In this document: one piece after another, positions 1-6,273 of the stretch | Layout of the letters: every line of letters starts with the position of its first letter | How positions within the stretch are numbered: the first letter of the stretch is position 1 | From: Actinomycetes bacterium | GTDB lineage: Bacteria; Actinomycetota; Acidimicrobiia; Acidimicrobiales; RAAP-2 | Direction of reading: 5' to 3' | DNA: 6,273 bases | Assembly (NCBI GenBank): GCA_021805305.1 | Contig: JAJZFO010000279.1 | Span: forward strand, 1-6,273 | Notes under the pieces: generated by a model | Seen by the model: the letters and a program-made list of their open reading frames with translations, nothing else | Told to the model about the DNA's origin: nothing | Databases searched by the model: none | Translations under genes and position numbers: made by a program

Positions 1-2005
<2,005 letters not shown>

Positions 2006-2011
2006 AGTGAG

Positions 2012-2017
2012 AGGATA
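2012..2017 (-). promoter_or_regulatory. Candidate -10 box for phoU (leaderless)
   Basis: On the minus strand the hexamer reads TATCCT (a TAnnnT box) and ends six bases before the phoU ATG at 2005, which would place the transcript start at or near the start codon. No convincing -35 element is seen; the hexamer 17 bases upstream is AGAAAG. No Shine-Dalgarno precedes that ATG. If the GTG at 2029 is the real start, this box would instead lie inside the coding region and would be a coincidence. Confidence 0.3.
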
Positions 2018-2055
2018 CTCGCGCGTCACAGTCGCTTTCTAGGCTGACGGGGTCG

Positions 2056-2061
2056 AAGGAG
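2056..2061 (+). promoter_or_regulatory. Shine-Dalgarno sequence of rmuC
   Basis: AAGGAG at 2056-2061 is one of the clearest ribosome binding sites in the window. It leaves 4 bases to the GTG at 2066 and 7 bases to the next in-frame GTG at 2069. The longer spacing is more usual, so translation may begin at the second GTG, a one-residue difference. A TAGGCT box at 2040-2045 just upstream is a possible -10 element, but it has no convincing -35 partner. Confidence 0.6.
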
Positions 2062-2065
2062 AGTC

Positions 2066-3388
2066 GTGGTGTTGGTGTGGGTACTGGTGGGAGTGTTCGC
2101 GGGCGTGGTCGTGACGGTGCTGGCGGGGTCGCGGCGCGTTCGCGTCCTGCGTGAACGGGTGGGGGCGGAGGAGGCCCGGGCCCGCGTCGCCGAGGCCCTG
2201 CACGAGGCGTCGCGCGAGGCCCTCGAACGAGAACGCCGTGATCACGCGGAGGCGGTCGCTCAGATGGAGACGTTGTTCGAGGCGACGTCGAGTCGGGTGT
2301 TGGCCAATTCCATGTCGCAGTTCAACGAGACCCAAGAACGCATCCTGCGAGAACGCGACTCCAAGCTCCGCGACAGTCTCGGACCCCTCGAGGAATTGCT
2401 CGCGCAGTACAAGACGAGTCTCGAGGGCTTCGATCAGAATCATCGCGAGGCGCTCTTCGACGTCAAGACGCGCGCGGGTGAACTGCTCACGGCCCAACTC
2501 AAGACCCAAGAGGAGACCAGCCGGCTCAACCAGTTGCTGGGTCGAAGCGCCGATCGTGGCCGGTGGGGCGAGATCCAACTGGCCAACGTCCTCGAGGCGT
2601 CGGGCCTGCGCCCCAACATCGACTTCGACCTGCAGGTGACGCAGTCGGGCGAGACCGGGCAGCGTCAACGACCCGATTGCCTCGTCAAATTGCCCAACGA
2701 CACGACCATCGTGATCGACGCCAAGTTTCCCTTCGCCAACTTCGAACGGGCGTTGGCCAGCGAGAGCCCGAGCGAGCGACGGCTCTACGAGGAGAAGTCC
2801 GCGCAAGACCTGCGTGAACACGTCAAGGCCCTGGCCACGAAGTCGTACTGGCAAGCGCTGGACGTCTCGCCCGAATTCACGGTGTGCTTCGTGCCCAGTG
2901 ACTCCGCTTTGTCGGCCGCCTACGAGGCGGACGCCAGCCTGCACGCCTTCGCGACCGAGAAGCGCGTCCTCCTGGTGGGTCCGACCAACCTCCTGGCGTT
3001 GCTGTGGTCGGCGGCGGAGGTCCTCCAGCGCCACGCGTTCGCGGCCAACGCGCAGGAGATCTTGAAGTCCGCCAGTGAGCTCTACGGACGGATCCGCGCC
3101 GTCGCCGGACCCCTCGCGCGTCTCGGTAAGTCGCTCAACGACGCCGTCTCGAGTTACAACGACGCCGTCTCGTCGGTGGAGTCGCGACTCATCCCGATCG
3201 CCCGTCGCGTCCGTCTCCTCGGCGGCGCGACCGGTGCCAAACCCCTCGACGAGCTGAAGGACGTCAGCGCGAGCACGCGGCGTCTCGACGCGCCCAAGTG
3301 GGGGGCGGACCTCGACGACCCCGACCTGGCGTGGCAGTCCGAAATCATCGAACTCGACGCCCTCGAGGAGGACGGCCCCGCGGAGTAG
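2066..3388 (+). CDS. rmuC: RmuC-family DNA recombination protein
   Basis: This is a 440-residue member of the RmuC family, proteins that limit recombination at inverted repeats and carry a PD-(D/E)XK-nuclease-like domain (family knowledge; the biochemical activity is poorly defined). Residues 1-21 form a hydrophobic membrane anchor (VLVWVLVGVFAGVVVTVLAG). Residues ~22-160 are charged heptad-rich helix, a probable coiled coil. The nuclease-like core follows: RGRWGEIQLANVLEASGL (GRWGE at 165-169), RPDCLVKLP (D204) and IVIDAKFPF with D218 and K220 in the xDAK position. The C-terminal helix LGKSLNDAVSSYNDAVSSVESR is the usual family signature, and the protein ends in an acidic tail (LDALEEDGPAE). 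Length is normal. Two GTG codons, 2066 and 2069, can serve as start behind AAGGAG. It is divergent from phoU and followed 28 bases later by an unrecognised membrane-anchored gene on the same strand, with which it may share a transcript. Confidence 0.94.
   Translation: MVLVWVLVGVFAGVVVTVLAGSRRVRVLRERVGAEEARARVAEALHEASREALERERRDHAEAVAQMETLFEATSSRVLANSMSQFNETQERILRERDSKLRDSLGPLEELLAQYKTSLEGFDQNHREALFDVKTRAGELLTAQLKTQEETSRLNQLLGRSADRGRWGEIQLANVLEASGLRPNIDFDLQVTQSGETGQRQRPDCLVKLPNDTTIVIDAKFPFANFERALASESPSERRLYEEKSAQDLREHVKALATKSYWQALDVSPEFTVCFVPSDSALSAAYEADASLHAFATEKRVLLVGPTNLLALLWSAAEVLQRHAFAANAQEILKSASELYGRIRAVAGPLARLGKSLNDAVSSYNDAVSSVESRLIPIARRVRLLGGATGAKPLDELKDVSASTRRLDAPKWGADLDDPDLAWQSEIIELDALEEDGPAE
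3136..3172 (+). repeat. 16-bp direct repeat inside rmuC, heptad spaced
   Basis: CAACGACGCCGTCTCG occurs at 3136-3151 and again at 3157-3172, offset by exactly 21 bases. It encodes the peptide repeat NDAVSS-Y-NDAVSS in the conserved C-terminal helix of RmuC. The period of seven residues suits a helical or coiled-coil surface. Protein length is normal for the family, so this is not an obvious recent insertion; shared codon choice on a naturally repetitive helix is the simplest explanation. Confidence 0.8.
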
Positions 3389-3397
3389 GGCCGCGGG
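3377..3397 (+). terminator. GC-rich hairpin at the rmuC stop codon, weak terminator candidate
   Basis: CCCGCGG (3377-3383) and CCGCGGG (3391-3397) form a perfect 7-bp stem with the 7-base loop AGTAGGG, which holds the rmuC TAG stop. The next bases, CTGAGTAAGTTCTTACC, contain only short T pairs, so a classic U-tract is absent. It may attenuate read-through into the next gene, or may be chance in GC-rich sequence. Confidence 0.25.
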
Positions 3398-3402
3398 CTG
3401 AG

Positions 3403-3408
3403 TAAGTT
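3403..3408 (+). promoter_or_regulatory. Candidate -10 box before the unknown anchored-protein gene
   Basis: TAAGTT (a TAnnnT hexamer) ends 8 bases before the GTG at 3417, the distance expected for a leaderless message. It lies within a small dyad, GTAAG-TT-CTTAC (3402-3413). No ribosome binding site is visible before the GTG, and no -35 match appears at 16-18 bases (GCGGAG-like sequence there), so the support is weak. Confidence 0.2.
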
Positions 3409-3416
3409 CTTACCTC

Positions 3417-4412
3417 GTGGCACGAACTCGAGCGCACCGGCGTCGACAATCCCAGCGCGTCGCGCTGGCGCTGGCGGTGACGTTCGTGGTGCTGGTATTC
3501 GGTCGCGAGGTATCGCGTTCGGCGCACCAGGAGACGTCGGCTCGACGCAGTGAGAATCTGAGTTTCGCGCAGATGGCCGGCGCGGTGGTGGCCGAGGAGA
3601 ACTCCCTTGACGGCGCCCTGGCCAATCTGCTCACCGCGGGCGCCGGTCAGACGCGCGTGGCGCTGGCCACCCAAATCGCGTCGATGGCCGACGATCTCAC
3701 GAAGTGGCGCGACGCGGCCGCCTTGCTCGAGGTCCCCACGCTGTCGCCGGACCTGAACGCCACCCTGGCGGCCGCCACCGTGACGCGCGCGAACGACTAC
3801 GACGTCGTGCTCGCCTACCTCGCGCAGGCGCTGAGTCTCCCGGGACCCCACGCGACGTTGGTGGCGTCCTCCCTCGGCGCGGCGCAAACGTCGCTACTCA
3901 CGACGGCCGCGGCGTGGGGCGCGCAACGCCACGCGCTGGCGAGTGCGCCGGGCGCGGTCACCCTCGACGCTCTCACGTCCGACAGCGCCCGACTCGACAT
4001 CCCCTCGCTCGTGGGGGTGCTCGCCGCCGCGCCGAGTCTCGCGCCGACGCGCGCGATCGCCATCGCGGCCGTCCAAGTGCAACCCGCGCCGTTCCCGGCG
4101 CCCGCGCTCACCCTCGAACTCGCCCCGACCTCCGCGATGACCGTGCAGGTCGCCGTGTCGAATCAGCGCGAGATCTCCCAGCCCGTCACCCTGTCGGTGA
4201 CCTTCACCCCCCTCGCGGGCGCCGCGCAACGGGTGACGGCGAGCCAGACCCTCTCGCCCCTGACGTCCTTCGCCTTCGCGCCCTCCTCCTTCAGCGTTTT
4301 CCCGGGGGAGCGGGGCGTCTTGAGCGTCACGCTCAACGGCGTTCCCGCCGCGCCGGGCCTCGTGCACGCCCGCACCTACGCGGTCAGCGTGTCGCCGGCC
4401 GCGGCGGGCTGA
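3417..4412 (+). CDS. Uncharacterised membrane-anchored protein with helical and beta-rich outer regions
   Basis: I do not recognise this 331-residue protein. It opens with a strongly basic stretch (ARTRAHRRRQSQR) and then one hydrophobic segment, VALALAVTFVVLVFG (residues 15-29), the pattern of an uncleaved signal-anchor with the bulk outside the cell. Residues ~31-172 are Ala-rich and look helical (SFAQMAGAVVAEENSLDGAL..., LTKWRDAAALLEV). Residues ~205-235 are Pro/Ala-rich and linker-like (VQVQPAPFPAPALTLEL). Residues ~240-326 alternate in a beta-sandwich manner (MTVQVAVSNQREISQPVTLSV, FSVFPGERGVLSVTLNG, HARTYAVSVSP), resembling Ig-like or CARDB-type adhesion domains. There is no cysteine in the whole protein and no catalytic motif. 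The GTG at 3417 is chosen because the anchor follows it directly; it has no visible ribosome site. The gene lies 28 bases after rmuC and 75 bases before gltA. The coding frame is credible from the strong GC third-position bias and coherent protein features. A role in envelope structure or sensing is only a guess. Confidence 0.75.
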   Translation: MARTRAHRRRQSQRVALALAVTFVVLVFGREVSRSAHQETSARRSENLSFAQMAGAVVAEENSLDGALANLLTAGAGQTRVALATQIASMADDLTKWRDAAALLEVPTLSPDLNATLAAATVTRANDYDVVLAYLAQALSLPGPHATLVASSLGAAQTSLLTTAAAWGAQRHALASAPGAVTLDALTSDSARLDIPSLVGVLAAAPSLAPTRAIAIAAVQVQPAPFPAPALTLELAPTSAMTVQVAVSNQREISQPVTLSVTFTPLAGAAQRVTASQTLSPLTSFAFAPSSFSVFPGERGVLSVTLNGVPAAPGLVHARTYAVSVSPAAAG

Positions 4413-4446
4413 GGTAGTTTCAGCGGGACTTACTGGTGAGTTGGCA

Positions 4447-4484
4447 TACGATGTGAGTGTCCTGCCCCGACCGAGAAAAGAGGA
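4447..4484 (+). promoter_or_regulatory. Possible -10 box and ribosome binding site of gltA
   Basis: In the 75-base gap before gltA, TACGAT (4447-4452) fits a TAnnnT -10 box and would give a 5' leader of about 29 bases. No good -35 hexamer is present at normal spacing. The purine run AAAAGAGGA (4476-4484) contains the Shine-Dalgarno-like AGAGGA and ends three bases before the GTG at 4488, a short but acceptable distance. The leader is notably less GC-rich than its surroundings, as expected for a promoter/leader region. Confidence 0.4.
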
Positions 4485-4487
4485 ATC

Positions 4488-5756
4488 GTGTCCGAGTCCA
4501 TAACCGTGACCAACAATCAGACCGGTGAGACTCGTGAGATTCCCATCGTGAACGGTGGCGTCGCCGCGTCGGAGTTCGCCAAGGTCGCTCCCGGGATCTG
4601 GTTCTACGATCCGGGCTTCATGTCCACGGCCGCCGCCCAGTCGGCGATCACCTACCTCGACGGTGACGCGGGCATCTTGCGGTACCGCGGTTACCCCATC
4701 GAGCAATTGGCGGAGAAGTCGAGCTTCGTCGAAGTGGCCTACTTGTTGGTCAACGGGGAGCTGCCCAGTGCGGCGCAACTCGACGTCTGGACGACCGACA
4801 TCAAGTACCACACCTACATCCACGAGAACATGCGCAAGCGATTCCTCGAGGGCTTCCACTACGACGCGCACCCCATGGGCATGCTGATCTCGTCGATCGC
4901 CGCCCTGTCGACCTTCTACAAGGAATCGAAGAACTTGGGTGATCTCGAGGTGCTCTACAAGCAGGTCGTGCGACTCATCGCCAAGATGCCGACCCTGGCC
5001 GCCGCCGCCCACCGCTTCTCGGTGGGGATGCCCTTCGTCTACCCCGACAATACGTTGAACTACACCGAGAACTTTCTCTCGATGATGTGGAAGGTGGCCG
5101 AGCCCACCTACCAGGCCGACCCGGCGCTGGCGCGGGCCCTGGACGTCTTGTTCATCCTGCACGCGGACCACGAACAGAACTGCGGCACCACGGCGATGCG
5201 CACGGTGGGTTCCTCCCACGGCGACCCCTACGTGTCGACGGCCGCCGCCGCCGCCGCACTCTACGGACCCCGCCACGGGGGGGCCAACGAGGCCGTCTTG
5301 AAGATGCTCAACAAGATCGGTCACATCGACAACATTCCGGCCTACATCGAGACGGTCAAGGCCGGCAAGACCAAGTTGGAGGGGTTCGGTCACCGCGTCT
5401 ACAAGAACTTCGACCCGCGCGCCACCATCATCAAGAAGACGGCCGACGAGGTCTTCGCGGTGACGGGCCGAAACCCGCTCCTCGACATCGCCCTCAAACT
5501 CGAGGAGATTGCCCTCGCCGACGACTACTTCATCTCGCGGCGGCTCTACCCGAACGTGGACTTCTACTCCGGCCTGATCTACCAGGCCATGGGCTTCCCG
5601 GTCGAGATGTTCACGGTGCTCTTCGCCATCCCGCGCACCGCCGGCTGGCTCGCGCACTTCAAGGAACTGCTCGAACAGGACATGAAGATCTCGCGTCCCC
5701 GCCAGCTCTACATCGGTTCTGACGTGCGCGATTTCGTGCCCATGGCCGATCGATAG
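4488..5756 (+). CDS. gltA: Citrate synthase (type II-like)
   Basis: This 422-residue cytoplasmic enzyme condenses acetyl-CoA with oxaloacetate to citrate, the entry step of the TCA cycle. The N-terminal small beta region (ITVTNNQTGETREIPIVNGG) and DPGFMSTAAAQSAITYLDGDAGILRYRGYPIEQLA match the ~420-residue GltA type with its N-terminal extension. The core carries LHADHEQN (H225, H228), RTVGSSHGDPY, and the catalytic triad: H263 in LYGPRHGGANEA, H302 in GFGHRVYKNFDPRA and D358 in YPNVDFYSGLIYQAMGFP. These numbers sit close to H264, H305 and D362 of the E. coli enzyme. The DPY/ALYGP wording and the C-terminal half remind me of the plant peroxisomal citrate synthases more than of E. coli GltA. 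A (GCC)5 tract encoding six alanines and a run of seven Gs flank the catalytic H263 without breaking the frame. A 2-methylcitrate synthase role is less likely given the length and N-terminal region. The gene has its own leader, and a glycosyltransferase follows. Confidence 0.97.
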   Translation: MSESITVTNNQTGETREIPIVNGGVAASEFAKVAPGIWFYDPGFMSTAAAQSAITYLDGDAGILRYRGYPIEQLAEKSSFVEVAYLLVNGELPSAAQLDVWTTDIKYHTYIHENMRKRFLEGFHYDAHPMGMLISSIAALSTFYKESKNLGDLEVLYKQVVRLIAKMPTLAAAAHRFSVGMPFVYPDNTLNYTENFLSMMWKVAEPTYQADPALARALDVLFILHADHEQNCGTTAMRTVGSSHGDPYVSTAAAAAALYGPRHGGANEAVLKMLNKIGHIDNIPAYIETVKAGKTKLEGFGHRVYKNFDPRATIIKKTADEVFAVTGRNPLLDIALKLEEIALADDYFISRRLYPNVDFYSGLIYQAMGFPVEMFTVLFAIPRTAGWLAHFKELLEQDMKISRPRQLYIGSDVRDFVPMADR

Positions 5757-5776
5757 GCCCACGAGTTCGACGCCGC

Positions 5777-5833
5777 GCCCGTGCCGCGCCCGGGTGAGTT
5801 CGTGAACAGCGCGCGCCCGGGCGCGGTGTGGGC
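5777..5833 (+). repeat. Long GC-rich inverted repeat spanning the glycosyltransferase start region
   Basis: CCGCGCCCGGG (5784-5794) and CCCGGGCGCGG (5816-5826) are perfect 11-bp inverted copies. In RNA the pairing extends outward through three G-U wobbles (5781-5783 with 5827-5829) and four further Watson-Crick pairs (5777-5780 with 5830-5833), giving an 18-bp stem with a 21-base loop (5795-5815). The right arm overlaps the 14-bp palindrome CGCGCCCGGGCGCG (5812-5825). It begins 20 bases after the gltA stop. No U-tract follows, so it is either a non-canonical terminator of gltA or an mRNA structure over the next start codon. Confidence 0.6.
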
Positions 5834-6273
5834 CGTCTTCGTCACGTGGAATCCGGACCCCGATCGGTTGTTCGAGGCCGTGGCGTCCCTGCGGGCGCAG
5901 GTCGAGGGCGTGATCGTGGTCGATAACGGGTCGGACGACGTCGAGCAGCTGGCGGCCCACTTCGCGTCCGACGAGCGACTGACGTTGGTCGCCCTGGGCG
6001 AGAACCGCGGCGTGGGGGCGGCCCTCAACGTCGGGGTGCGCCAGGCGTTGGCCCACGACCCGCAGTGGATCGTGACCATGGACCAGGACACCGTGGTGAG
6101 CGACGGTGCCGTGGCGGCGATCCTGCGCGACTTCGCCGCGCTGGACCCCGACCTCGCGCGGCGCTGCGCCCTGGTGGCGCTGCGTCCCCACCCCCAACCC
6201 GCGAGTATTTGGTTGACCCGCTACGCCGAGCGTCTCATGGAGCTGCGCGACCACGGCGAGTTCACCGAGCGGC
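5802..6273 (+). CDS. Family 2 glycosyltransferase (rhamnosyltransferase-like), 3' truncated by the window
   Basis: This reading frame is open from just after the gltA stop to the window end. The first 157 residues are a GT-A fold glycosyltransferase, which transfers sugars from nucleotide-sugars to cell-surface polysaccharide or lipid acceptors. Motifs in order are AVFVTWNPD (first strand, nucleotide binding), VIVVDNGSDD (DNGS at 41-44), ENRGVGAALNVGV (67-79) and WIVTMDQDTVVS, with D94-Q95-D96 as the DxD-type metal site. This wording (DNGS, N-GGxAAAxN-like, MDQD) resembles rhamnosyltransferase-type members of GT family 2. The acceptor-binding half is outside the window. Starts at GTG 5781, 5802 and 5826 are all in frame. 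I prefer 5802, which has GGTGAG (5793-5798) close upstream; 5826 would begin right at the first core strand. All three lie within or at the edge of a strong hairpin. The gene follows gltA on the same strand, but no metabolic link is evident. Exact donor and acceptor cannot be told. Confidence 0.87.
   Translation, partial: MNSARPGAVWAVFVTWNPDPDRLFEAVASLRAQVEGVIVVDNGSDDVEQLAAHFASDERLTLVALGENRGVGAALNVGVRQALAHDPQWIVTMDQDTVVSDGAVAAILRDFAALDPDLARRCALVALRPHPQPASIWLTRYAERLMELRDHGEFTER

Noticed and set aside
2039..3034. A 331-codon minus-strand frame opposite rmuC
   Set aside because: It is fully antisense to the clear RmuC motifs, with low-complexity Arg/Gly/Leu/Gln composition; another GC-driven shadow.
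3402..3413. Dyad GTAAG-TT-CTTAC before the unknown gene as an operator
   Set aside because: Arms are only five bases with a two-base spacer, and there is a single copy; too little to call a binding site, so it is only mentioned with the -10 candidate.
4393..4406. Small stem CGCCG-GCCG-CGGCG at the end of the unknown gene as a terminator
   Set aside because: Only 5 pairs with a GC-rich loop and no U-tract; such stems are common by chance in this base composition.
3894..6254. A 786-codon open frame on the minus strand opposite the unknown gene, gltA and the glycosyltransferase
   Set aside because: It is rich in Arg, Gly, His and Val with no domain coherence, and it runs opposite a certain citrate synthase. 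GC-rich third positions on the coding strand suppress stops in this antisense frame, so it is a shadow.

Overview
The window looks like an ordinary chromosomal housekeeping segment from a high-GC bacterium, most likely an Actinomycetota (perhaps a deep lineage such as Acidimicrobiia; this placement is inference). The evidence is the base composition of roughly two thirds G+C, frequent GTG starts, the adjacent lysC-asd pair, and an Asd protein that, from memory of the family, follows the mycobacterial/actinobacterial version closely ([29 protein letters not shown]). I see no mobile element, CRISPR array, tRNA or rRNA, and no stretch of 300 bases without a gene.

Layout. 1-301 (+) is the 3' end of lysC (aspartokinase, ACT regulatory domain). 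It is followed 16 bases later by asd (318-1340, +), so the first two steps of the aspartate pathway (lysine, threonine, methionine, diaminopimelate) are together. asd runs head-on into phoU (1337-2005, -), and their stop codons interlock. phoU is divergent from rmuC (2066-3388, +), with only about 60 bases between the two starts. Next comes an unrecognised membrane-anchored protein (3417-4412, +), then gltA, citrate synthase (4488-5756, +), and finally the 5' part of a family 2 glycosyltransferase (about 5802 to past the window end, +). The glycosyltransferase reading frame is open at the window edge, so a closed-ORF scan misses it.

How the genes fit together. Only lysC-asd forms an obvious pathway unit. 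The others are single housekeeping functions: phosphate signalling, genome maintenance, TCA-cycle entry and surface glycosylation. The most noteworthy points are: (i) a GC-rich inverted repeat just after gltA that engulfs every candidate start codon of the glycosyltransferase; (ii) the unrecognised anchored protein with a helical outer region and a beta-rich C-terminal region; (iii) asd, phoU and the unknown gene, which lack a clear Shine-Dalgarno sequence and have a TAnnnT box 6-8 bases before the start, suggesting leaderless transcripts; (iv) a 9-bp inverted repeat at the asd/phoU junction, a possible terminator buried in coding sequence. I found no convincing evidence of a new multi-gene system.
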